NCBI GenBank assembly: GCA_049366715.1
Contig: JBMNCQ010000022.1
Span: forward strand, 1 to 64,000
DNA from: JBMNCQ01 sp049366715
Lineage (GTDB): Bacteria > Bacillota > Peptococcia > Peptococcales > BICA1-8
Reading direction: 5' to 3'
DNA: 64,000 nt
The translations under genes and the position numbers were made by a program. Of this stretch, positions 15,782 through 24,274 are shown piece by piece. Under the pieces are notes generated by a model, which saw only the letters and a program-made list of their open reading frames with translations, was not told the origin of the DNA and did no database searches. Position 1 is the first letter of the stretch; every line of letters begins with the position of its first letter.

Positions 15782-16504
15782 TTATAAAAAAGCTAATTTT
15801 TTTATTTTTTGCCGGTCCTTAATGATTATTTTCTCATACTTGTAATTTAAAACCCCTTGCTTTTTGAGATTATTTAAGTTTTTCGTCACCGTGACCCGGT
15901 GGGAACCCAGCATATTGGCCAGGTCTTCATGGGATAAGAATATTGCCAAATCCCCCTCGATTTTACCGTTCTTTTCTTCATAACAGCAGATACTGTACAG
16001 TATCCTGCAAATGTTTTGCAATACATTGCGGAGGCACATATCCTCCAGTTGTATGGCAAGCATCCGCGATTTAATGGACAGGGATTTTACAATAAAAAGA
16101 TTTACTTCAAAATCTTTTCGTATAATTTCCAGGAAGGTTTCTTTATCAAAAAAATACAACTCCGCATCCTCTACAACTATTGTTTCATATAAGCCCGGCT
16201 GACTGTGAAAGACAAACTGTTCTCCGAAAGAACAGCCTTCACCTGTAATTGAAAAAGTTTTAATGGCGCCGTCCTTACCTAAAAAATTAGACTTTATCCT
16301 GCCTTTGCCGATAAAGTAGCAGCCATTCAAATTATCACCTATTCGATGCAGATAATCCCCGGCTTTTTTGAATTTCTTACAGGTACATAAATCAAGATAT
16401 TTTTCCCATATTATAGAAGATAATCCTTCACTTTCGAGAGTGGTCCGATCAAAGATTATTGAGGTTGTTATATGCTCAACCAGCTCTTTTGTCTTGGCAT
16501 CCAT
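15782..16504 (-). CDS. Crp/Fnr family transcriptional regulator
   Basis: A 240-residue regulator with an N-terminal cyclic-nucleotide-binding-type beta barrel (about 40-125), a long dimer helix (about 130-170) and a C-terminal winged helix. The recognition helix region is LANMLGSHRVTVTKNLNNL. Arg203 matches Crp Arg180, but the following residue is Val204 where Crp and Fnr have the base-reading Glu. As I recall, the same Glu-to-Val change occurs in CprK, the phenol-sensing regulator of halorespiration. No Fnr-like N-terminal cysteine cluster is present. The protein likely senses a small molecule. Its gene lies between two transcription units preceded by TGTAA-N6-TTACA dyads, which are its probable targets. 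Confidence 0.9.
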   Translation of the reverse strand: MDAKTKELVEHITTSIIFDRTTLESEGLSSIIWEKYLDLCTCKKFKKAGDYLHRIGDNLNGCYFIGKGRIKSNFLGKDGAIKTFSITGEGCSFGEQFVFHSQPGLYETIVVEDAELYFFDKETFLEIIRKDFEVNLFIVKSLSIKSRMLAIQLEDMCLRNVLQNICRILYSICCYEEKNGKIEGDLAIFLSHEDLANMLGSHRVTVTKNLNNLKKQGVLNYKYEKIIIKDRQKIKKLAFL

Positions 16505-16527
16505 ATTCTCACCCTCTAAATTTAAAG

Positions 16528-16547
16528 TTAAGTTTATCTTAATTATA
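16528..16547 (-). promoter_or_regulatory. Promoter and dyad of the Crp/Fnr gene
   Basis: TTAAG-TTTAT-CTTAA (16528-16542) is a dyad that overlaps the downstream edge of a minus-strand TATAAT box (16542-16547) ahead of the regulator gene. A protein bound there would block transcription, so negative autoregulation is possible. The half-site differs from the TGTAA dyads elsewhere in the cluster. Confidence 0.45.
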
Positions 16548-16555
16548 ATACATAA

Positions 16556-16578
16556 CAGGGGGCTCTTTAAGCCCCCTG
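16556..16578 (-). terminator. Terminator between transporter and Crp/Fnr gene
   Basis: CAGGGGGCT (16556-16564) and AGCCCCCTG (16570-16578) form a perfect 9-bp GC-rich stem with a 5-base loop, 48 bp past the transporter stop codon. The T-run after it is poor, so some read-through into the regulator is likely. Confidence 0.7.
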
Positions 16579-16625
16579 AGAATGTAAAATATCTATTTGT
16601 GAAAAATTCCCTTTATCTTTGGAGT

Positions 16626-18020
16626 TTACAGCAATCCGATCAGCTTCCAATAAGGAACTAAAACAAGTAGAATAACGGCAATACTTGTCACCATTTTGAT
16701 CCCAAAAATTTTCACAAAATCTTTAATCCGGATTAAGCCAAAGGCGAAATATACCAGATAAAGGATATACTCATAAGGGAATAAAATCTGATCAACTCCA
16801 TGGAAAATGGTATAGAAAAAGGCTAAAGGATCGATTCCTAAATTTAGGGCAACTTCGGCCAAAGGACCGCTGAATGCCGCCATGATGGCCAGGGGAGTCA
16901 TCAGGAAGTTCCCGACAACACATAATACCCACACAAGACCAATCGTACCAAACGTACCGCTGGAGGACATCACCGGCAGCAATAATTGAGCCAGAATCTT
17001 ACCAAAACCCAGTGCATTAGCTACGGAACCAATGGCCATACATGCGGTACAGAAGAATACGATCGGGTAATTTATCCTTTTAATATCTTCGTCCGTACCT
17101 ACGTTTATGCCGGGGAAATACATCAAAGCAGCGGCAATAACAAAACCCCAGCCAATTTCAATGCCGTGCAGTCCGCCTGTCATCAGAAAAGCAACTAAAA
17201 GCAAACATACAAAAATGGCTTTCTTTTCTTTACCAGACATAGTCCCTAGTTTCCTATATTCTTCAGTGATAAATTCTTTGACATCAATTGGTTTACCGGG
17301 CTTAAAAACCTTGGAGATGATAAATATACACAGCACAGCCCAGGGGATATTAGGCAGATTATGAAAAAGATAAGTAAACCAGGTCATTTTCACAGGATAT
17401 ACCGGTGAAGCTGCGCCTATGATTACGGCAAAGTTAGGATTATAGAAAAAGAACATGGGCAAAAGGGCTGCAAAGGCACCGGCCAACATGATCCCGGCAG
17501 CTTCTTTTGACTTTCCTAAATCCAGGGCCATACAAATTCCGTAGGTAAAGGCTGCTAAGGGTATTACCGCTTGGGCAGGTATGAGTAAATTTAAAATAAT
17601 ACCGGCAAGTAAAATACCATATAAGATACCGTTATATGTCCCGCCTGTTTTAATAATACTCCAATAAGCAATCCTTTTTAAGAGGCCCGTCGTTTCCAAA
17701 CAATTCGCCATTAAAATCCCGCCTAAAAACATCCAGGGAATATAGGTTGACCAAGGCCCGAATATGGCTTGAGCCGGAGCAAGATTCGTCAGCAAATAAG
17801 CAGTGGGTAAAAGCAGCGCCGGGATTAGATTCGGGATGGCTTCAAAAGCAAACATAAAGATCGCACATAGGGTTATGGCTAAAAATAATCTTAATTGTGC
17901 TGTGAAAACTTCGGAAACAGGGATTAACATTATTGCTAAGGGTAATGCAAATGTAATAATCCAGAATATTAGATTCTTTTTATCAATTCCTTTAGGATTT
18001 GTAGATAAACTGGTCTGCAT
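16626..18020 (-). CDS. DASS (SLC13) family anion transporter
   Basis: A 464-residue integral membrane protein with about 11-12 hydrophobic helices. It belongs to the divalent anion:sodium symporter / ion transporter superfamily that imports dicarboxylates, sulfate or related anions. Recognisable pieces are the WSTYIPWMFLGGILMANCLE segment and the SNA-type loops in each half in degenerate form. The start ATG 18020 follows GAGGAG by 8 bases; an in-frame GTG 9 bases earlier is too close to that site. It is 60 bp behind the arylsulfotransferase gene, separated by a weak hairpin. The likely cargo is an aryl sulfate or an aromatic carboxylate, an inference from context only. Confidence 0.82.
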   Translation of the reverse strand: MQTSLSTNPKGIDKKNLIFWIITFALPLAIMLIPVSEVFTAQLRLFLAITLCAIFMFAFEAIPNLIPALLLPTAYLLTNLAPAQAIFGPWSTYIPWMFLGGILMANCLETTGLLKRIAYWSIIKTGGTYNGILYGILLAGIILNLLIPAQAVIPLAAFTYGICMALDLGKSKEAAGIMLAGAFAALLPMFFFYNPNFAVIIGAASPVYPVKMTWFTYLFHNLPNIPWAVLCIFIISKVFKPGKPIDVKEFITEEYRKLGTMSGKEKKAIFVCLLLVAFLMTGGLHGIEIGWGFVIAAALMYFPGINVGTDEDIKRINYPIVFFCTACMAIGSVANALGFGKILAQLLLPVMSSSGTFGTIGLVWVLCVVGNFLMTPLAIMAAFSGPLAEVALNLGIDPLAFFYTIFHGVDQILFPYEYILYLVYFAFGLIRIKDFVKIFGIKMVTSIAVILLVLVPYWKLIGLL

Positions 18021-18048
18021 AAGCAACACTCCTCATAAATTTTTAGAG

Positions 18049-18072
18049 AAAGAGGGCCTAATCGCCCTCTTT
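18049..18072 (-). terminator. Weak terminator / attenuator between sulfotransferase and transporter
   Basis: AAAGAGGGC (18049-18057) and GCCCTCTTT (18064-18072) form a perfect 9-bp stem with a 6-base loop. The downstream tract on the minus strand is mixed (CTCTAAAAA), so it should lower, not abolish, expression of the transporter relative to the enzyme. Confidence 0.6.
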
Positions 18073-18080
18073 TGATTTTT

Positions 18081-19562
18081 TTAGAGGCGTACAATTCCAC
18101 CATACTCGTCATCATCATCTTCAGGTTCTACTGCCTCCTCTGTCGTTACACAGAAGCCGTCTACATCACCATATCCCCAGGAGCCTTCTAATTCGATGAC
18201 ATCATCACAGCCAATCGGCGCAGCCCCCGGCATTCTAAAGGTCGTTACATCTACTTTCTCTATGGCAACTTCTTCTTGTTTTTCCAATTGAGGTACCCAT
18301 TCATAAGGCAGGCGGTAAGCACGGTAAAGCATATTCAGCTTAAACATCTTACCCCAGTACGGAGAAATATACTCCCAAACTAACTCATGTTCTTCGGTAA
18401 CCTCTATTAATCTTCCGCCGGAACCTTCACAGATTAATGTATTCCCATTAGGCATTCTCTGGGCACTGCTGATAAACGGACTGTAGAAATGATGGGAATG
18501 GAATGGCTGTAAATGCCCTGCTTCCGTCGGCGTATACTGCCATACTATTTTTAATGTCACCGGATCAATTTCCAGAATTCTCGAGTGATCTCTCCGGTAA
18601 GCTTTCGCTCCCCAGGGAGAGGTCATGCTCGGTAATCCGTAACCGCCCCAGCCCCCGTTATCAAACACCAAAATATTGCCTGCTCCCGGTAATCCCCGGG
18701 GGATCATGTGACAATGATGCTGACCAATAATAATACCTAATCTTCTTAATTCTTTGGTTGCTTCGAAATCAGGACCCAGTTTCCACACAATTTTGCCGGT
18801 TTCTTTGCTGATAATTGCCATAATATTGCTTTCCCGGGCATCCCAAATGATATTATCCGGATGGAATCTCTCATCACCCTGATCATACCATTTATTGGGA
18901 CCTAAGGCAGACATCGAGTTAATATGCATCCAGTCACCCATACCGCCGCCGCAATCATGCATGTTAGGATCTCTGAACAGCACATTTTTCTCTGCTTGCG
19001 AAAAACCTAGTTCGTCGAAATGCTCATGACAATTCCATTCCCAGATAATATTCCCTTCCCAGTCTACTTCAATAATTGCATCATCCAGCAAATTTTTATC
19101 GGAAATTTTCTTGTTGTATACATTTTTATGGGCCAGGATTAAAGTATTACCGCCCTCTGTCCTCGGCTCCATCCCCGGTACATAGTAGCCTACCGGATTG
19201 CCTTCCCTTTGATAATCATGATGCTGTCTGGCCATCCAACGGGCTTCATTACCCGGGTCCTCGATAAATTCATATTGATTAAATTCCCAGACGATATTTC
19301 CGTCCCAGTCAACTTGAATTAAGTCTACATTATCCTGGTATCCGTATTTGGTATCCCGCTGTCCCCTGTGCCCCATAACATAACCGCCGGGTAACATTTT
19401 ATTGGGAAAACCGTGCAGTCCTTTCCATAATTTTACTTCTTTGCCGTTCATATTAATTAACATTGCACCGTATTCGGCTGCCTGAAATATTGTATAGCCG
19501 TTAAAAGCCTTGGCAGGATTATAAACTGTAGTACCTGTCGGGTGAATTGTAGGCAATCCCAT
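18081..19562 (-). CDS. Arylsulfotransferase (ASST) family protein, apparently cytoplasmic
   Basis: A 493-residue protein of the PAPS-independent aryl-sulfate sulfotransferase family, which moves sulfate from one phenol ester to another phenol. It shows the beta-propeller repeats of the family: GDWMHINSM with a conserved histidine, WDARESNIMAIISKETGKIV, GQHHCHMIPRG with NILVFDNGG, and SSAQRMPNGNTLICEG followed by LVWEY. Well-known members are periplasmic with a signal peptide. Here AAAGGAGGAG lies 6 bases before ATG 19562, and the protein starts MGLPTIHPTG without any signal. It is the first gene of the unit with the DASS transporter and has a Crp-type dyad over its promoter. An acidic tail (EPEDDDDEYGG) ends the protein. 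Function as a sulfotransferase is likely; the substrate is unknown. Confidence 0.8.
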   Translation of the reverse strand: MGLPTIHPTGTTVYNPAKAFNGYTIFQAAEYGAMLINMNGKEVKLWKGLHGFPNKMLPGGYVMGHRGQRDTKYGYQDNVDLIQVDWDGNIVWEFNQYEFIEDPGNEARWMARQHHDYQREGNPVGYYVPGMEPRTEGGNTLILAHKNVYNKKISDKNLLDDAIIEVDWEGNIIWEWNCHEHFDELGFSQAEKNVLFRDPNMHDCGGGMGDWMHINSMSALGPNKWYDQGDERFHPDNIIWDARESNIMAIISKETGKIVWKLGPDFEATKELRRLGIIIGQHHCHMIPRGLPGAGNILVFDNGGWGGYGLPSMTSPWGAKAYRRDHSRILEIDPVTLKIVWQYTPTEAGHLQPFHSHHFYSPFISSAQRMPNGNTLICEGSGGRLIEVTEEHELVWEYISPYWGKMFKLNMLYRAYRLPYEWVPQLEKQEEVAIEKVDVTTFRMPGAAPIGCDDVIELEGSWGYGDVDGFCVTTEEAVEPEDDDDEYGGIVRL

Positions 19563-19730
19563 AATATTCTCCTCCTTTATACAAACGAAAAAATGGTATA
19601 ATTGCACTTGTTATCATTTTCACATATGCAAGACTGCTTTACACGCTATCCTCCTTCCCTTTTAGATTAAGATTCTGACTCCTCACTAAAATCAGCTTAT
19701 ACTTAGCAGAACTTTTCTTTATTTAATAAA

Positions 19731-19774
19731 ATTATATTATATAACCTATAAACTTAATTGTAACCTTTGTTACA
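19731..19774 (-). promoter_or_regulatory. Arylsulfotransferase promoter with Crp/Fnr-type dyad
   Basis: TGTAACCTTTGTTACA (19759-19774) is a perfect TGTAAC-N4-GTTACA dyad. Minus-strand TATAAT boxes occur at 19731-19736 and 19736-19741. With the first, the dyad centre lies about 42 bases above the start of transcription, the class II activator position. The gcvH promoter has the same TGTAA-N6-TTACA core at nearly the same distance. The leader to the ATG is about 160 bases. Confidence 0.72.
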
Positions 19775-19920
19775 TTTAAGTGTTTTTTTATTTTAGGCTA
19801 GCTAAATTTGCCCTATTTAAAACACTAGTACGGACAGATTTGCCGGCTATGGTAAAATAACTCTTTTCTGCTTTACAAAAATTTCTGCGGTCCGGAATCT
19901 AACGAAAGGGAAAAATATCA

Positions 19921-20348
19921 TGAAAAAGCTGGAAACAAATGATGAATTCATAAAAGGGGTGATTGCCGACACGATCGCATCTTTATTTTTATTTTCTTTG
20001 TGCAGACAATGGAAGGGCCGGGGTTAATTAAGTACGGGCAGTTTCGCTTGGCAGGGGAATAAGTTTAGCGGATTTTTGACGACGATCGCTCCGGTGCATT
20101 TTGGGGCATAATCCTGGCTTTTACTTTTACTAAAGTTCTCAATCGCAGCTGCTATAAATTAAAAGGTCCGACTTTCGGTTTTTGTATTTTTGCTTTAAAC
20201 CCGGGATTTCTGGATATCGTTTTTCATATCCCCCCAATTTACATAACAGTGCCTTTAATGTACCGGTATTTTTAGCAGGTTATCGGCTCTAGGGGATTAT
20301 TGCCTCCATAATTCATTCTTCAAAGTTAGCTAGCTTTGTAAACAATTA
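19921..20348 (+). pseudogene. Frameshifted membrane-protein gene
   Basis: An ATG with an intact start (MKKLETNDEFIKGVIADTIA) runs into a stop after 35 codons. Further protein-like stretches follow in changed frames: FSGFLTTIAPVHFGA, then LKGPTFGFCIFALNPGFLDI and VPLMYRYF, then GIIASIIHSSKLASF. Together they outline one small integral membrane protein of about 130-140 residues, broken by several frameshifts and stops. The N-terminus resembles small conserved membrane proteins common in Firmicutes, but I cannot name the family. The rest of the 19563-20357 gap holds the arylsulfotransferase promoter and AT-rich sequence. Confidence 0.6.
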
Positions 20349-20357
20349 GGTATATTA

Positions 20358-21062
20358 TCATGTATCCATTACGATTACCCATACTCTGTAAGGTCCGTGA
20401 ACGCCGATGCTTAAGTCCATCTCAATATCCGCGGAGCGGCTGGGACCTGTAATCATGTTAAAGGATGCGGGAATCAGCCCGCTGTCGTACTTTTCTTTCA
20501 CCTTTTTTAATACGGTACTCATGGTTGGGACTATCTGCGCTCTCTTCAATACGGCAATATGGGTCGGCGGCAGCAGACTAACACTTCTGCCCTGATTTTC
20601 ACCGGAAAAAACAACCAGACTGCCGGTATAAGCAATGGCATAATCAGCCCAGGTCAAGCCTATATCTGCCTGAGCAGCAAACTTAATTAAATCTTGCCTG
20701 CTGCTTTCTTTATTCCAGAATTTTATATTAAGACCCGGCTCTTGCGGATTTACCAGCTCCTTTAACTCAGGATGATCCCAGGCAATAAGGGACCCGGCCT
20801 TTAATTCCGCTACCCATTCCCGCAGTCTTTGCTGAGCATCTGTTTTATTTTTTACTATTTCTACTCTGCCGGTAAGGGCTTCCAAATTAACCTTAAACAG
20901 TTCCAGGCTCTTATCTTTGAGTTTGTCCTGTTCCCGCCAGAATACAGGAGGCCCGACTTCCTCCAGTTTTCTATCAGGAGCCTGGGTAAGAGGTTCCCTT
21001 CTCCCCAGGGAGGCGGCTATATCCGCAAAAAATTTCCGTTCCATTACTTGATTATGTTCCAT
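20358..21062 (-). CDS. lutC: Lactate utilization protein C (LUD domain)
   Basis: A 234-residue LUD-domain protein, third gene of a lutABC operon. LutABC is the iron-sulfur L-lactate dehydrogenase complex that oxidises lactate to pyruvate. The conserved core is visible: GLTWADYAIAYTGSLVVFSG, then SLLPPTHIAVLKRAQIVPTM, and SFNMITGPSRSADIEMDLSI with VHGP, as in LutC/YkgG proteins. It starts 6 bp after the lutB stop codon. The direction of lactate flow in this organism is not known from sequence. Confidence 0.92.
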   Translation of the reverse strand: MEHNQVMERKFFADIAASLGRREPLTQAPDRKLEEVGPPVFWREQDKLKDKSLELFKVNLEALTGRVEIVKNKTDAQQRLREWVAELKAGSLIAWDHPELKELVNPQEPGLNIKFWNKESSRQDLIKFAAQADIGLTWADYAIAYTGSLVVFSGENQGRSVSLLPPTHIAVLKRAQIVPTMSTVLKKVKEKYDSGLIPASFNMITGPSRSADIEMDLSIGVHGPYRVWVIVMDT

Positions 21063-21068
21063 AGTCTA

Positions 21069-22490
21069 TCACCTGTTTTCATCGTTTTCTTTCCACCTTT
21101 CTCTAAAAGTCTTGCCGGCAACTGCAGGGAAATACCGGGAATTTGTCCAGGCAGATAAAGGCGGGGGACCGATTTTTATGAATCCTGAACGAACTAAAGG
21201 TTTTTGAGCCAGTCCGGCTGATTTTATCGCGAAACGGTAAACACCGGATTTTTGAAAGAATGTCCTCCACAGTTTAAAAGTTGTTTTTTCTAAAAGGGGA
21301 GTAAATCCTGCCGCTACTTTCTTCTGCCGCAATTTAACAAGCAAATCATGCAAAGGGATCTTTACGGAGCACACTTTGCTGCAGGCTGCACACAAGGTAG
21401 ATGCATAGGGAAGCTCGCCCCAAAAATCCAAATCATTTTCTAATAAAGGGGTAATAACGGCACCGATGGGACCGCCATAAACCGAGCCGTAAGAATGTCC
21501 GCCGATCTGACGGTAGACCGGACAAATATTGAAACATGCCCCGCATCTGGTACAGTGAAGCGCCTGGCGAAACTCCTGATCGGCCAGGATTCTGGTACGC
21601 CCGTTATCTAAAATGATCACATGCATTTCGGCGGGACCATCCAAATCAGCTTCTTGTCCGGGGCCGTTAAGTACGGAAACATAACTGGTAATTTTTTGTC
21701 CTGTAGCACTTCTCGGCAGCAAGGTTAACAACGCTTCCAAATCTGCAAAGGTAGGAACGATCCTCTCCATACCCATGATGGCAATATGAACTTTGGGATA
21801 AGTATTGCACATTCTGGCATTGCCCTCGTTGGTAACCAAAGTCACGGAACCGGTTTCGGCAACAGCAAAATTACAGCCCGTTATCCCGATATCGGCTGTC
21901 AGGAACTTTTCCCGCAGTACCCTCCGGGAAAATGCAGTAAGGGTCGGAGTATCGGAACTAAGCTTTTCACCGGCTTCTTGAGAAAAAAGCTCTGCAATTT
22001 GCCGTCTGTTTTTATGCATAGACGGTACGATTATATGGGAGGGAGGCTCGCCGGCCAGTTGTAATATATACTCGGCCAAATCAGTCTCCGCCACTTCCAC
22101 ATCTTCACTTAGCAGCCTGTCGTTAAGCCGGATTTCCTCCGAGACCATAGATTTTGATTTAACAACCAGCTTAGCATGATGCTCTTTGCATATTTGGGAA
22201 ACAATGTTAACGGCATCTTTGCCTTCAGGGGCAAAATGAACTTTGCCGCCGTTTTTTCTGAGATTATCCGTAAACTGCCGCAAATAAAAGTCCAGATTTT
22301 CCACAACGTGTTTGCGAATTTCCTTGCCCCGCTCCCGCCATTCATCCCAGCTGCCTAATTCCTCAACTGCTTTTTCCTTGTTTGCGGCAAGACGGTCTAC
22401 GGCCCGGCGGATATTATTCCGTTCTTCTTCCCGGCCTAGTTTTTCAACAGCTCTGGCCCGTAAATGTTTCGCCGGCTTATGCTCGTTCAT
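21069..22490 (-). CDS. lutB: Lactate utilization iron-sulfur protein B
   Basis: A 473-residue protein with an N-terminal LUD domain (about 60-290, including ADIGITGCNFAVAETGSV and SYVSVLNGPG) and a ferredoxin-like domain. The cysteine sets HCTRCGACFNICPVYR and LCAACSKVCS bind two 4Fe-4S clusters. As LutB it relays electrons in the lactate-oxidising complex. Its start overlaps the lutA stop by 4 bp (ATGA), showing translational coupling. The length and domain order match the family; nothing is missing. Confidence 0.95.
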   Translation of the reverse strand: MNEHKPAKHLRARAVEKLGREEERNNIRRAVDRLAANKEKAVEELGSWDEWRERGKEIRKHVVENLDFYLRQFTDNLRKNGGKVHFAPEGKDAVNIVSQICKEHHAKLVVKSKSMVSEEIRLNDRLLSEDVEVAETDLAEYILQLAGEPPSHIIVPSMHKNRRQIAELFSQEAGEKLSSDTPTLTAFSRRVLREKFLTADIGITGCNFAVAETGSVTLVTNEGNARMCNTYPKVHIAIMGMERIVPTFADLEALLTLLPRSATGQKITSYVSVLNGPGQEADLDGPAEMHVIILDNGRTRILADQEFRQALHCTRCGACFNICPVYRQIGGHSYGSVYGGPIGAVITPLLENDLDFWGELPYASTLCAACSKVCSVKIPLHDLLVKLRQKKVAAGFTPLLEKTTFKLWRTFFQKSGVYRFAIKSAGLAQKPLVRSGFIKIGPPPLSAWTNSRYFPAVAGKTFRERWKENDENR

Positions 22491-23215
22491 CTGGTCATCC
22501 CCTCATCCAGCAGCTGGGCAATATGGATAGTTTTAATGTTATGTCCTTCCTTTTGCAGCCTTCCTCCGATATTCATTAAACATCCCATATCCATACCCAC
22601 CACATAATCCGCCCCTGTTTCTAGAATATGATCTACTTTTTCATCAACCATCGCTTTAGATATTTCCGGCATTTTAACAGAGAAGGTGCCGCCAAATCCG
22701 CAGCACTGCTCGGCATGGGGTAATTCCACCAGCTTAAGACCCTCCACCATATTAAGCAGTTTATTGATGATCGGCGACAATCCCAATAAGCGGCTTCCAT
22801 GGCACGAAGGATGAAAAGTAACCTGATAAGGGAAACGGCAGTTTAATTCCTGCACCTGAATCACTTCAACTAAAAACTGACTGAATTCATAGACCTTGCC
22901 GGCCAGTTCTTCCGCAGACTTTGCATATCCGGGATCTTTGGCAAAGAGAACAGGATAGTATTCTTTAATCATTGCAATACATGAACCGGAAGGAGCAACC
23001 ACATATTGACTATCTTTAAATGCATCGACCACGGTCCTGGCCACCGTCCTGGCATCATCCCAGTAGCCGGTATTAAAAGCGGGCTGCCCGCAGCATGTTT
23101 GCTGGTACGGAAAATCCACATCAACCCCGTACTTTCTTAAAATTTTTAGCATGGATTCCCCGATTTCCGGATAAAAATTATCACAAATACATGTAATAAA
23201 TAAAGAGGCCTTCAC
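22487..23215 (-). CDS. lutA: Lactate utilization protein A (CCG domain)
   Basis: A 242-residue protein with two cysteine-rich CCG domains: QTCCGQPAFNTG near residue 41 and EQCCGFGGTFSVK near residue 170. These bind non-cubane iron-sulfur clusters in heterodisulfide-reductase-like and glycolate/lactate oxidoreductase subunits. It is the first gene of the lut operon. The start is GTG behind GGGGGAAG. No LutR or LldP permease gene lies beside it, so the regulator and uptake system are elsewhere. Confidence 0.94.
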   Translation of the reverse strand: MKASLFITCICDNFYPEIGESMLKILRKYGVDVDFPYQQTCCGQPAFNTGYWDDARTVARTVVDAFKDSQYVVAPSGSCIAMIKEYYPVLFAKDPGYAKSAEELAGKVYEFSQFLVEVIQVQELNCRFPYQVTFHPSCHGSRLLGLSPIINKLLNMVEGLKLVELPHAEQCCGFGGTFSVKMPEISKAMVDEKVDHILETGADYVVGMDMGCLMNIGGRLQKEGHNIKTIHIAQLLDEGMTR

Positions 23216-23430
23216 TTCTCTTCCCCCTATAGTAAATATTAGTCTTAGTTTTTTCTTCCGGAGAGATATTATGCTTGCTCCTTAATAAAAAATTCTTTGA
23301 AAAATTAATAAGAATTCATGACTTTAATCCGACATAACAGATGCCTGCCGGCGGGTTTAGCCGGCCTTCAGCCGCAGATAATTTGAAGGTTATCAAATTC
23401 ATTCGTTCTCTATGTTCTTGGAGAAATTAA

Positions 23431-23452
23431 AAAAACCGGCTTAAAAACCGGT
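23431..23452 (-). terminator. Terminator after the TrkA-type gene
   Basis: ACCGG and CCGGT form a short stem around an 8-base loop, followed on the minus strand by seven T. It lies 40 bp past the stop codon of the RCK-domain gene. Confidence 0.7.
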
Positions 23453-23492
23453 CAATCTATAAATAGCGAATTAATTTAATTCTTCAGCAAAA

Positions 23493-24143
23493 TCAGCGGG
23501 GTAGTTTTTCCAAAATATCATTTCTACTCACGATAATTAAAACATCATTTTTTTCTATCACCGCATCTGCCCCCGGTGCAACGATTATTGTGATTCCGTT
23601 TTTCTTAATAGCCATGACACTTATTCCGTACTTAGCCCGTAAATTTAACTCCCCTAAAGACTTATGAATAAATTTTACCGGGGCAATGATTTCTACCACA
23701 CCATAATCCGGCGAGAGTCCAATATAATCCATTACATTACTGGTGACCAGATTATGCGCTAACCTCATCCCCATATCCTTTTCCGGATAGATAATTTTAT
23801 CGGCACCAATTCCGGCCAGTACTTTACCGTGTAAATTGCTCCGGGCTTTAGCAACTACACATTTTACACCCATTTCCTTCAGCATCGCCGTAATTAAAGT
23901 ATTTGATTCAAGGTCATTACCAATTGCAATCACAACAACATCAAAATTTCTGATTCCCAGCGCTTTTAAAGTTTCCTCTTCCCCGGCATCAGCTTGCACA
24001 GCATGAGTGATTTCATTAATCATTGACTGAACCTTGCATTGGGATATATCAATCCCTAAAACATCATGACCTAACGAACTAAGGGTCCTGGCAACACTTG
24101 CACCAAACCTCCCCAGTCCGATCACAGCAAACTGCTTACGCAT
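23493..24143 (-). CDS. Potassium channel/transporter regulatory subunit (KtrA/TrkA type)
   Basis: A 216-residue RCK protein. The RCK_N domain has the Rossmann nucleotide loop GLGRFGASVARTL and the acidic strand end GID. The RCK_C domain covers about 135-216 (KYGISVMAIKKNG). KtrA-type proteins gate a membrane potassium subunit in response to ATP/ADP or cyclic di-AMP. No KtrB/TrkH gene is adjacent. The ATG 24143 follows GGGGGAG by 7 bases; an in-frame TTG two codons upstream is less likely. It lies near kdpDE, so this stretch may concern potassium sensing, though the genes are not obviously one operon. Confidence 0.88.
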   Translation of the reverse strand: MRKQFAVIGLGRFGASVARTLSSLGHDVLGIDISQCKVQSMINEITHAVQADAGEEETLKALGIRNFDVVVIAIGNDLESNTLITAMLKEMGVKCVVAKARSNLHGKVLAGIGADKIIYPEKDMGMRLAHNLVTSNVMDYIGLSPDYGVVEIIAPVKFIHKSLGELNLRAKYGISVMAIKKNGITIIVAPGADAVIEKNDVLIIVSRNDILEKLPR

Positions 24144-24274
24144 AACCAATCTCCCCCGTTAATCCCCGTTAACCATAAATATTTATCTCACATGGGAATA
24201 CTAAAATCACCTATTTACCCATTTCCCTGGACGAAGTATTCTTAACCGGGCAGCAGATCATAATCTCATGGCCC

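Noticed and set aside
19563..19607. A 15-residue extension of the arylsulfotransferase that could look like the start of a signal sequence
   Set aside because: It has no ribosome site, while AAAGGAGGAG is well placed for ATG 19562, and the extension is too short and too polar for a signal peptide.
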